Below, piece after piece: positions 25,936 to 33,045 of a DNA stretch of 64,000 nt (positions within the stretch are counted from its first letter, which is position 1; each line of letters starts with the position of its first letter). The translations under genes and the position numbers were made by a program. Where the stretch lies: assembly GCF_003688995.1 (NCBI RefSeq), contig NZ_PENI01000002.1, positions 434,001 to 498,000 on the forward strand. The letters are read 5' to 3'. The notes beneath the pieces are model-generated. The model was not told the DNA's origin. It did no database searches and was given only the letters and a program-made list of their open reading frames with translations. This stretch comes from Streptomyces shenzhenensis. GTDB lineage: Bacteria; Actinomycetota; Actinomycetes; Streptomycetales; Streptomycetaceae.

Positions 25936-27018
25936 ATGGAACTTGCCTACATTCCCAGCCCGTCGCGCGGGGTGCTGCATCTCGGCCCGATTCCGCTGCG
26001 CGGCTACGCGTTCTGCATCATCATCGGCGTGTTCGTTGCCGTCTGGCTCGGCAACAAACGCTGGGTCGCCCGCGGGGGCCGCTCCGGCACGGTGGCCGAC
26101 ATCGCCGTCTGGGCCGTGCCGTTCGGCCTCATCGGCGGTCGGCTCTACCACGTGATCACGGACTACCAGCTGTACTTCAGCGAGGGCCGTGACTGGGTGG
26201 ACGCCTTCAAGGTGTGGGAGGGCGGGCTAGGCATCTGGGGCGCGATCGCGTTCGGCGCGCTGGGCGCGTGGATCGGCGCCAGGCGCCGGGGCATCCCGAT
26301 GCCCGCGTACGCCGACGCCGTCGCCCCCGGTATCGCCCTGGCGCAGGCGATCGGACGCTGGGGCAACTGGTTCAACCAGGAGCTGTACGGGCGCGAGACG
26401 GACCTTCCCTGGGCGGTGCACATCACCTCCTCCTCGGGCGGCCGGGTGCCGGGCTACTACCACCCGACGTTCCTGTACGAGTCCCTGTGGTGCATCGGCG
26501 TCGCCGTCCTGGTCATCTGGGCCGACCGGCGCTTCAAGCTGGGCCATGGCCGGGTGTTCGCCCTGTATGTCGCCGCGTACTGTGTGGGCCGCGCCTGGAT
26601 CGAGTACATGCGCGTCGACAGCGCCCACCACATCCTGGGCCTGCGCCTCAACGACTGGACCGCGCTGCTCGTCTTCGTGCTGGCGGTGGTGTACATCGTC
26701 GTGTCGGCGAAGAAGCGGCCCGGCCGGGAGGCCGTCGTGGAACCGGGCGCCGTCGCGGATGCCGAGGGTTCGGTTCCCGGCGCGGAGCCCGGGTCCGGCA
26801 CCGCGTCCGACGGTGAGACGAAGGACGAGACGCAGGACAAGGCACAGGACGCGACGGGGGACGAGGCGCAGGACCGGACGAAGGACGGGGCGGACGCCGA
26901 GGCCGGCGACCGGGCCGAGCCGGAGGCCGGGACCGCCGGGATCCCCGAGGGCCGGGCCGAGGTCGCCGAGGTTCCGGAGGCGAAGGACGAGGCGGAGTCG
27001 GCCACGAAGAAGAGCTGA
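25936..27018 (+). CDS. lgt: Prolipoprotein diacylglyceryl transferase with long acidic tail
   Basis: A 360-residue integral membrane enzyme that attaches diacylglycerol to the lipobox Cys of prolipoproteins. Motifs: LRGYAFCIIIGVFVAVWLGN, FGLIGGRLYHVITD, GGLGIWGAIAFG, and the family signature GRWGNWFNQELYGRET. HPTFLYESLWC follows. After the last helix (about residue 262) comes a roughly 95-residue charged tail rich in Asp, Glu, Lys and Gln (for example DETQDKAQDATGDEAQDRTK), longer than in most bacteria. ATG 25936 lies about 11 bases after TAGCGT, a possible -10, with no SD. The gene ends at a strong hairpin. Confidence 0.96.
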   Translation: MELAYIPSPSRGVLHLGPIPLRGYAFCIIIGVFVAVWLGNKRWVARGGRSGTVADIAVWAVPFGLIGGRLYHVITDYQLYFSEGRDWVDAFKVWEGGLGIWGAIAFGALGAWIGARRRGIPMPAYADAVAPGIALAQAIGRWGNWFNQELYGRETDLPWAVHITSSSGGRVPGYYHPTFLYESLWCIGVAVLVIWADRRFKLGHGRVFALYVAAYCVGRAWIEYMRVDSAHHILGLRLNDWTALLVFVLAVVYIVVSAKKRPGREAVVEPGAVADAEGSVPGAEPGSGTASDGETKDETQDKAQDATGDEAQDRTKDGADAEAGDRAEPEAGTAGIPEGRAEVAEVPEAKDEAESATKKS

Positions 27019-27036
27019 CCCACGGTCGTACGGCAG

Positions 27037-27067
27037 CGAGGGCGCCCCGGATCACGGGGCGCCCTCG
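27037..27067. terminator. Bidirectional terminator between lgt and the lyase gene
   Basis: A perfect 13-bp stem, CGAGGGCGCCCCG / CGGGGCGCCCTCG, with a GATCA loop. It lies between the convergent 3' ends of lgt and the CoA-ester lyase gene (7 bases before the latter's stop). It has no U-run but very high stability. Confidence 0.75.
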
Positions 27068-27074
27068 GCGTGTC

Positions 27075-27890
27075 TCATGGCTTGCGGGCCGCCGAGGACA
27101 GCGTCCGCCGGGCCGCCGCCACCACGGCCGCGTCGATGAACCGGCCGTCCGGCAGCGCCTGGGCGCCGCGCTCCGTCGTGGCCGCCTTCACGATCGTCTC
27201 GGCCTGTTCCAGCTCCGCCTCCGTGGGCAGATAGGCGCGCTCGATGATCGGCAGCTGACGCGGGTGGATGGCGGCCCGGCCTAGGAAGCCGAGGGCGCGG
27301 CCGTGGGCGCAGGAGGCGGCGAGGCCCGCCAGGTCGCGGATGTCGGGGTGGACCGACTGGGGCGGCGGCGCGAGCCCGGCCGCCCGCGCGGCGACGACGA
27401 CCCGGGAGCGGCACCAGTCGAGGCCCGCGTCATCGCGTACGCCCAGGTCGGCCCGGAGGTCCGCCTCGCCGAGGGAGATGCCACGCAGGGCTGGGTGGGC
27501 GGCGGCGATGGCGTGGGCGTGCTCGATGCCCAGGGCGGTTTCGAGGAGGGCGTACAGCCGATGCCCGGTGGCCTCGGCGGCGCGCACCACCTCGTCGGCG
27601 GAGGTCACCTTCGGCAGCCGTACCCCGGACACGCCCGGCAGCCCGGCCGTCGCCCGCAGGTCGGCCGCCGCCCATGGCCCCTCCGTGCCGTTCACCCGGA
27701 CGTGGACCTGCACAGGCTGGGGCTCGGACAGGAGGTCGACGGTCGCCGCGCGGGCGTACTCCTTGCGGTCCGGGGCGACCGCGTCCTCCAGGTCGATGAC
27801 CACCACGTCCGCGCCGCAGGCCAGCGCCTTGGCCACCACATGCGGGCGGTCGCCCGGGACGTACAGCCAGGTGAGCGGGAACGGGATCAC
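27075..27890 (-). CDS. CitE-like (malyl/citramalyl-CoA type) CoA ester lyase
   Basis: A 271-residue HpcH/HpaI-CitE family barrel. Seen: FPLTWLYVPGDRPH, VVVIDLEDAVAPDRK (metal-binding acidic cluster), VHVRVNGTEG (substrate Arg), VSGVRLPKVTS, LYALLETALGIEHAHAIA (catalytic-type Glu) and GISLGEADLRADLG (Asp ligand). The family cleaves 3-hydroxyacyl-CoA esters such as malyl-, citramalyl- or citryl-CoA. The partner CoA-transferase overlaps by four bases (GTGA), which points to CoA activation followed by C-C cleavage of one organic acid. It is the last gene of the ADP-ribosylglycohydrolase operon. The exact substrate is unknown. Confidence 0.85.
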   Translation of the reverse strand: MIPFPLTWLYVPGDRPHVVAKALACGADVVVIDLEDAVAPDRKEYARAATVDLLSEPQPVQVHVRVNGTEGPWAAADLRATAGLPGVSGVRLPKVTSADEVVRAAEATGHRLYALLETALGIEHAHAIAAAHPALRGISLGEADLRADLGVRDDAGLDWCRSRVVVAARAAGLAPPPQSVHPDIRDLAGLAASCAHGRALGFLGRAAIHPRQLPIIERAYLPTEAELEQAETIVKAATTERGAQALPDGRFIDAAVVAAARRTLSSAARKP

Positions 27891-29080
27891 AGGGCGCCCT
27901 CCTCGCGCAGGGCGTGGAGCTCCGCCGGGGTCAGGCCGAGCTCGGTCAGGACGGCCTCCGTGTCCGCGCCGTGCGGGCGGCCCGCCCAGCGGATCTCGCC
28001 GGGGGTGGCGGAGAGCCGGAAGAGGACGTTCTGCATGCACAGCGGGCCCAGTTCCGGGTCGTCGACGGTGGTGATGGTGCCCAGCGCGGCGTACTGGGGG
28101 TCGGACATCACGTCCCGTACGTCCTGGACCGGTGCCACCGCTGCCTCCGCCTTCTCGAAGGCGGACACCACCTCGTCGCGGGTGCGGGCGGCGATCCAGC
28201 GGCCGACCGCCGTGTCGAGGACGTCGGCGTGCGCCGCTCGTCCGGCGCCGGTCGCGAACCACGGCTCGTCGATCAGGTCCGGGTGGCCGACCAGGTCCAT
28301 GATGCGTTCGGCGACCGACTGGGCGGAGGCGGAGACGGCGACCCAGGCGCCGTCGGCCGTGCGGTAGGTGTTGCGCGGGGCGTTGTTCTGGGAGCGGTTG
28401 CCGGTGCGCGGCTGGACATGGCCCAACTGGTCGTACCAGATCGGCTGCGGGCCGAGGACGGTCAGGATCGGCTCGATGATGGCCATGTCGACGACCTGGC
28501 CCTCGCCGGTGCGCTCCCGGGCGGCCAGGGCCGTCAGCACCGCGTACGCCGTGGCCAGCGCGGCGATGGAGTCGGCGAGGCCGAAGGGCGGCAGCGTCGG
28601 GGGCGCGTCCGGCTCGCCGGTGATCGCGGCGAAGCCGCTCATCGCCTCGGCGAGGGTGCCGAAGCCGGGGCGGCGCGCATACGGCCCGAACTGGCCGAAG
28701 GCGGTGACCCGGGTGAGGACGAGGCGAGGGTTGACGGCGGACAGCTCGGCCCAGCCCAGGTCCCATTTCTCCAGCGTGCCGGGGCGGAAGTTCTCGATCA
28801 CCACGTCGGCGGTGGCGGCCAGCCGCAGCAGGGTGGCACGACCGCCGGGCTTGGACAGGTCCAGGGTGAGGGTGCGTTTGTTGCGGCCGAGCAGCTTCCA
28901 CCACAGGCCGACGCCGTCCTTGGCGGGGCCGTGACCGCGGGACGGGTCGGGCTTCGCCGGGTGCTCGACCTTGATGACCTCGGCGCCGAAGTCACCGAGC
29001 AGGGTGGCGGCGAGGGGACCGGCGAACAGCGTGGCGAGATCGAGGACGCGCAGGCCGTGCAGGGGCTGGGGCGCGTTCAT
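27887..29080 (-). CDS. CaiB/BaiF (family III) CoA-transferase
   Basis: A 397-residue family III CoA-transferase. Motifs: LHGLRVLDLATLFAGPLAATLLGDFGAEVIKVE, GHGPAKDGVG, WWKLLGRNKRTLTLDL, ADVVIENFRPGTLEKWDLG, AFGQFGPYARRPGFG and AMSGFAAITGEPD. The catalytic Asp of the family falls in the mid-domain, after the ENFRPG block. The family moves CoA between carboxylic acids (for example formyl-, carnitine-, itaconate- or citramalate-CoA). ATG 29080 overlaps the stop of a 22-codon mini-ORF, and the end overlaps the lyase gene. It forms a functional pair with the lyase. Confidence 0.9.
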   Translation of the reverse strand: MNAPQPLHGLRVLDLATLFAGPLAATLLGDFGAEVIKVEHPAKPDPSRGHGPAKDGVGLWWKLLGRNKRTLTLDLSKPGGRATLLRLAATADVVIENFRPGTLEKWDLGWAELSAVNPRLVLTRVTAFGQFGPYARRPGFGTLAEAMSGFAAITGEPDAPPTLPPFGLADSIAALATAYAVLTALAARERTGEGQVVDMAIIEPILTVLGPQPIWYDQLGHVQPRTGNRSQNNAPRNTYRTADGAWVAVSASAQSVAERIMDLVGHPDLIDEPWFATGAGRAAHADVLDTAVGRWIAARTRDEVVSAFEKAEAAVAPVQDVRDVMSDPQYAALGTITTVDDPELGPLCMQNVLFRLSATPGEIRWAGRPHGADTEAVLTELGLTPAELHALREEGAL

Positions 29081-29145
29081 GCGGCGTACGGGGCCCGCTG
29101 CGGGACGGGTCCGGTGGCCGCGCTGCCGGGTGCGGTGGGGGTCAT
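29077..29145 (-). CDS. 22-aa bridging mini-ORF between ADP-ribosylglycohydrolase 1 and CoA-transferase
   Basis: ATG at 29145 overlaps the preceding gene's TGA (ATGA), and the mini-ORF's TGA overlaps the CoA-transferase ATG (ATGA). It encodes MTPTAPGSAATGPVPQRAPY plus two alanines. No domain is visible. It fills the only gap in an otherwise fully overlapping operon and so most probably serves translational coupling. It is the second such bridge in this window. Confidence 0.35.
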   Translation of the reverse strand: MTPTAPGSAATGPVPQRAPYAA

Positions 29146-30758
29146 GGGCGGGTCGCCTCCAGGTGGGTGAGGTGGGCGAGAGCGTCGAAGCCGATGCCGT
29201 CGAAACCGGTGACGGAGGTGGCGAGGCGGTTCTTGAGGGGGGCCGTCCAGCGGTCGGGCAGGGCGGCGGGGGTGCCGGCGAGCAGGCCGGCGATGCTGCC
29301 CGCGGTGGCGCCGTTGGAGTCGGTGTCCCAGCCGCCCGACACGGCGCGGCAGACGGAGCCGGTGAAGTCGCCGTCCGCGTGGGTGAGGGCGGCGGCGATC
29401 AGGGCGGTGTTGGGGATGGCGTGGACCCAGTGGTAGATCGCGGAGTGGCGGGCGTGCAGCGCGTCCACGACCTGGTCGAAGTCCGGGTGTTCGGCGGCGA
29501 GCCCGACGGCGTGGCCGAGGGCCTCGGCCAGCCGGGAACCGGGCGGCACCACCGTGCGGCCGACACGCAGGCAGGCGTGCACGTCGAGGGTTCCGGTGGC
29601 CGCGGCGGCGATGGTGGCCGCGGTGAACATCGCCGCGTAGACGCCGTTGGCGGTGTGGCTGAGCACGGCGTCGCGGTGGGCCTGTGCCGCGGCGGCGCCC
29701 GGGTCGCCCGGGTTGGTCCAGCCGTGCAGGTCGGCGCGGATGAGGGCGCCGATCCACTCGCGGAAGGGGTTGTGGTGGCGGGCCGTGTGCGGGGGTTCGA
29801 GGCCGGCGAGGAGGTTGCGGTAGGCGATGCGCTCGGCGGTGAAGGTGCGGCCTGCGGGGAGTTCGTCGAGCCAGAGCCGGGCCAGGTCGGCGGTGTTGAA
29901 CGCCCTGCCGTGCCGGCGGAGCAGCAGGAGCGTCAGCAGCGGGTGGTTGAGGTCGTCGTCCTCGGGCATGCCGTCGATGTTCTCGGCGAGCGAGGTGGTG
30001 GCCGAGCGGCGGTTCCAGGGGTGGGCCGCCTTGAGGTCGTCGGGGACCCCGCGGGCCGTGAAGTACGCGGCGAGGGGCCAGTTGCCGGTGGACCGCGCGA
30101 GCCGGCGGATGCCGTCGAGGGGGAGGTTCTCGACCGGCTTGCCCAGCAGACAGCCGACGGCCCGGCCCAGCCAGGCCGCTTCGAGCCCGAGCGGGGTGAG
30201 GGCCGTACGGCCGGCGGCGCCCCGCAGCCCACTCCCGTCCGGACACCCCGGGGCCCGGGGTCCCGCGGGCCCGCGATCCGGGAACCTGTGATCGGGGACC
30301 CGGTGATCCGGCGCGCGGTGCCCCGCCGGTCCGCCGGCCGTCGGTCCGCGCCCCGCCGGTCCGCCACCGCCCGGCCCACTGCCGGTCGGCACACCGCCCG
30401 CCGTCCCATGCCCCATCGGCCTGCGCGCCACCGGCCCGCGCCCCGTCGGTCCGCCACTCGGCGCGAGCGGTTCGGTCGGCCAGTCGGGGCACAGGGCCTT
30501 GATCCGCGCCAGCTCGGTCGGCTCCCGCTCGGCCGACGCGGCGGGCAGGTCGGCCAGCTCGTCCAGCAGGTCCTCCGCGAGCAAGCGGAGGTACCGCGAC
30601 GCAGGCTGCGGGGAGGCCCCGGCCCGCATCGGCGCGGCACCGCCGCCCGCCGCCGTCCAGCGTGCCTCGATCGCCGCCGGCTCGCGCCCGTCCTGGCGCG
30701 CCTGGCGAAGCTCGTGGGCCACCAGGTCCTCCGGCTGGACCCAGGTCAGCCGGAGCAT
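29142..30758 (-). CDS. ADP-ribosylglycohydrolase family protein 1, variant active site and long N-terminal extension
   Basis: A 538-residue member of the DraG/ARH fold. Residues 1-100 form an unknown N-terminal domain (MLRLTWVQPEDLVAHELRQA). Residues 101-178 are a Gly/Pro/His/Arg-rich repetitive linker (DHRVPDHRFPDRGPAGPRAP). The catalytic fold starts near 186. The usual G-x-x-x-GD motif reads GRAVGCLLGKPVE, with Cys in place of Asp. The first metal motif is MPEDDDLNH at 264-272, and the C-terminal one is GWDTDSNGATAGSIAG. The EDDDLN form marks a distinct subclade. The start ATG 30758 lies inside the end of the upstream gene (13-base overlap). Function could be de-ADP-ribosylation or hydrolysis of another N- or O-ribosyl compound. 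Confidence 0.75.
   Translation of the reverse strand: MLRLTWVQPEDLVAHELRQARQDGREPAAIEARWTAAGGGAAPMRAGASPQPASRYLRLLAEDLLDELADLPAASAEREPTELARIKALCPDWPTEPLAPSGGPTGRGPVARRPMGHGTAGGVPTGSGPGGGGPAGRGPTAGGPAGHRAPDHRVPDHRFPDRGPAGPRAPGCPDGSGLRGAAGRTALTPLGLEAAWLGRAVGCLLGKPVENLPLDGIRRLARSTGNWPLAAYFTARGVPDDLKAAHPWNRRSATTSLAENIDGMPEDDDLNHPLLTLLLLRRHGRAFNTADLARLWLDELPAGRTFTAERIAYRNLLAGLEPPHTARHHNPFREWIGALIRADLHGWTNPGDPGAAAAQAHRDAVLSHTANGVYAAMFTAATIAAAATGTLDVHACLRVGRTVVPPGSRLAEALGHAVGLAAEHPDFDQVVDALHARHSAIYHWVHAIPNTALIAAALTHADGDFTGSVCRAVSGGWDTDSNGATAGSIAGLLAGTPAALPDRWTAPLKNRLATSVTGFDGIGFDALAHLTHLEATRP
30224..30458 (-). repeat. Gly/Pro-coding low-complexity repeat inside ADP-ribosylglycohydrolase 1
   Basis: About 235 bases of imperfect short repeats built on CCGGTCCGCCG- and GCCCCGCCGGTCCGCC-like units and GATCCGG/GATCGGG units, coding for the linker at residues 101-178. 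The length probably varies between strains by slippage. Confidence 0.6.
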
Positions 30759-31921
30759 TCCGGACCCCCGAGTGCGGTGAACGCCCGCTCGTGGGCCCGG
30801 CGCCGCCCGACGTCCCGGGCGAAGACCTCCCGGGCGACCTCGGTGAGCGTCCGGGCCGGCGCCCACAGATCCAGCCGGCTCGCCTCCGCCACGGTCTTGG
30901 CCCAGTCCTCCGGGACGGGCGAGCCGAGGGCGCCGGCCAGCGCACCCGCCATCGTCGCGATCGAGTCGCAGTCGCGGCCGTAGTTGACCGAACCCAGGAC
31001 CGCCTGCCGGTAGTCGCCGCCGGCCACCAGCAACATGCCGAGCGCGACGGGGAGTTCCTCGATCGAGTGCAGCCGGGACGGACGGCGGGCACCGAGGGAC
31101 GGGGCGCGGTAGTCGGGGCCGACCGTGTCGTGGGGAGCCACCGCCTCACGCAGCGGGACCAGCGCCGACTCGATGTCGCGGTACCGGCCGGCCACCGCGC
31201 AGACCTCCTCGATCGCCGCCCGGGTGCCGTCCTTCGCCAGCGCCAGGCAGGCGGCCACGACCGACTCGGGGCTCGCGCCGGGTGCCGTGGCCGCCGCCAC
31301 CGCCGCGGCGAGGACCCCGGCCGCCTCACGGCCGTACGACGACTGGTGCGCGCCCGCGACGTCCAGCGCCTCGGCGTACGCGCCCGCCGGGTTGGCCGCG
31401 TTGACCAGGCCGACGGGGGCCATGTACATCGCCGCCCCGCAGTTGACGATGTTGCCCGTGCCCGCCTCCCGGGGGTCCACATGGCCGTACGCAAGACGGG
31501 CCACCAGCCACTTCTCCGCCAGGAAGATCCGGTGCAGCGGCAGGGCCTCCGCCTCAAGCTCGGGGATCCAGCGGAGGTTCGTCATCAGGTCCGGGACCAG
31601 GTGGTCGGCGACGGCGTAGGCGTCCAGGTGGTCCCGGACCAGCGCGTACACCCGGACCAGCGCGTGGGTCATCAATGTGTCGTCGGTGACGTGCCCGTCG
31701 CCCTTGTGGTACGGGGCGATGGGGCGGGCGGTGCGCCAGTCGTCGCCGTGCCAGGGGCCCACGATGCCGTGCACACGGCCACCGTGGCGTTCGAGGATCT
31801 GCTCGGGCGAGTAGCCCTCGACGGGGCCGCCGAGGGCGTCTCCGACAGCGGCGCCGACGAGCGCCCCGGTGATCCGCTCGCGCAGACCCGTACCGCTGCC
31901 TTCATATGCTTCAGGCGTCAT
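30746..31921 (-). CDS. ADP-ribosylglycohydrolase family protein 2, canonical active site
   Basis: A 391-residue ARH/DraG protein with intact motifs: ITGALVGAAVGDALGGPVEG (residues 17-36), HVTDDTLMTHALV with the first metal pair (TDDT, 79-82), and NYGRDCDSIATMAGALAGALG with the second (GRDCDS, about 315). The GNIVNCGAAMYMAPVG block is also family-typical. Expected chemistry is hydrolysis of an ADP-ribose-type N-glycosidic bond using two Mg ions, in the cytoplasm. ATG 31921 is chosen for its ATGA overlap with gene 3; ATG 31933 is four codons longer. Confidence 0.85.
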   Translation of the reverse strand: MTPEAYEGSGTGLRERITGALVGAAVGDALGGPVEGYSPEQILERHGGRVHGIVGPWHGDDWRTARPIAPYHKGDGHVTDDTLMTHALVRVYALVRDHLDAYAVADHLVPDLMTNLRWIPELEAEALPLHRIFLAEKWLVARLAYGHVDPREAGTGNIVNCGAAMYMAPVGLVNAANPAGAYAEALDVAGAHQSSYGREAAGVLAAAVAAATAPGASPESVVAACLALAKDGTRAAIEEVCAVAGRYRDIESALVPLREAVAPHDTVGPDYRAPSLGARRPSRLHSIEELPVALGMLLVAGGDYRQAVLGSVNYGRDCDSIATMAGALAGALGSPVPEDWAKTVAEASRLDLWAPARTLTEVAREVFARDVGRRRAHERAFTALGGPECSG

Positions 31922-33045
31922 GATCCGGACCATCCTCTTGGCGCGGTCGGTTGGGCGGCTTCCAGGAGTTCGGCGAGTTCGACCAGGTCGGTGCCGGTGA
32001 GGCGGGGGAGCGCACAGCCCGAGAGGGTGCGGCAGGCGTCCCGCCACGCGGGTGGGATCGCCGCGCCGCCGCCCAGCGCCCCGGTCAGCGCCCCCGCCAG
32101 CGCGGGGGCCGAGTCGGCGACCCGGGACAGACAGGCCGCGGCGGGCACGGCCTCGGCGATCCGGCCGCGCGCGGCGGTGGCCAGGGCGAGGGCGACCGGG
32201 ACCGTCTCGGCGGCGGCGATGCCGTAGCTGTAGACGTGGTCGACGATCTGGTGCTCCAGGAGCGGGACCAGGGCGAAGGCGGTCCCGGTGTCGTGGGCGA
32301 GGGCCAGCGCATGGCGGGCGTTGCGGCCGATCTCCGTTGTCGGGGGCAGCTCGCCGAGGGCCGCCGTCACACAGGTGTCCACGTCCGCGCCGGTGAGGGC
32401 CAGCGCGAGGGCGGCCGCCATCGCACGGGCGCCGTGCACCCCGTCGCCGTCCTGGGTGTAGCGGGCGTCGAACTCGGCCAGTTCGGCGGCGCGCCGGGGG
32501 TCGCCGCGGTGCGCGACGGCGAGCACACAGGCGCGTACGCAGGCCGCGTCGTCGAAGTAGTGCGGGTTGTCGTGGCCGGTGGCGGGCGGACGCAGTCCGG
32601 TGGCGAGGTTGCCGAGGCCGGCCCGGACCGAGATCCGGGCGCGCAGCGGCAGCACCGCGGACTCGACCTCGGGGGCGCGCTCGGCCGCGGCGGCGACCTC
32701 GGAGGCGACGGCGCTCCAGGTGAGGTCGATGGCGGCGCGGGTGCGGCGGTCCCGGCTCAGGTCCCCGAGCGCGCTGTCGTCGCCGGCGCGCAGCACCGCC
32801 TCGGCCGCGAACGCCGCCCACTCGGCGTCGTCGGAGGGGCCGAGGCACAGCGGCTCCGGGGGCTGGTTGAGCGCGATCGGCACGGGCAGCGTGGTCGTCG
32901 CGTTCTGCTCGGCGAAGGTGTCCAGCTCGCGGGTGAGGCGCCGCGTCCACTCGGGCATCCGGGCGGCCCGGTGCCGCGCCGCGGGCCAGCCGGCGGCGTC
33001 CCCCGCGGCCAGCCCCAGCAGCAGCCCCTCGATCCGGCGGTTCAC
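31918..33045 (-). CDS. ADP-ribosylglycohydrolase family protein 3, degenerate metal site
   Basis: A 375-residue paralogue of its neighbours. The N-terminal fold motif is present (EGLLLGLAAGDAAGWPAARH, residues 6-25), but the TDDT position reads GPSDDAEWAAF (71-74), and the C-terminal GxDxDT motif has become RVADSAPALAGALTGALGG, so only one of its acids remains. The inner RYTQDGDGVHGARAMAAALA block matches gene 4 (HDGEGIHGGQAV). Loss of ligands suggests weak or no hydrolase activity and perhaps a binding or regulatory role. GTG 33045 overlaps the stop of gene 4, and the end overlaps gene 2. Confidence 0.75.
   Translation of the reverse strand: MNRRIEGLLLGLAAGDAAGWPAARHRAARMPEWTRRLTRELDTFAEQNATTTLPVPIALNQPPEPLCLGPSDDAEWAAFAAEAVLRAGDDSALGDLSRDRRTRAAIDLTWSAVASEVAAAAERAPEVESAVLPLRARISVRAGLGNLATGLRPPATGHDNPHYFDDAACVRACVLAVAHRGDPRRAAELAEFDARYTQDGDGVHGARAMAAALALALTGADVDTCVTAALGELPPTTEIGRNARHALALAHDTGTAFALVPLLEHQIVDHVYSYGIAAAETVPVALALATAARGRIAEAVPAAACLSRVADSAPALAGALTGALGGGAAIPPAWRDACRTLSGCALPRLTGTDLVELAELLEAAQPTAPRGWSGS

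Noticed and set aside
27075..28904. A single 609-codon frame joining part of the CoA-transferase region with the lyase.
   Set aside because: Its first half is an out-of-frame reading of the CoA-transferase gene. The lyase proper starts at GTG 27890 with a GTGA overlap.
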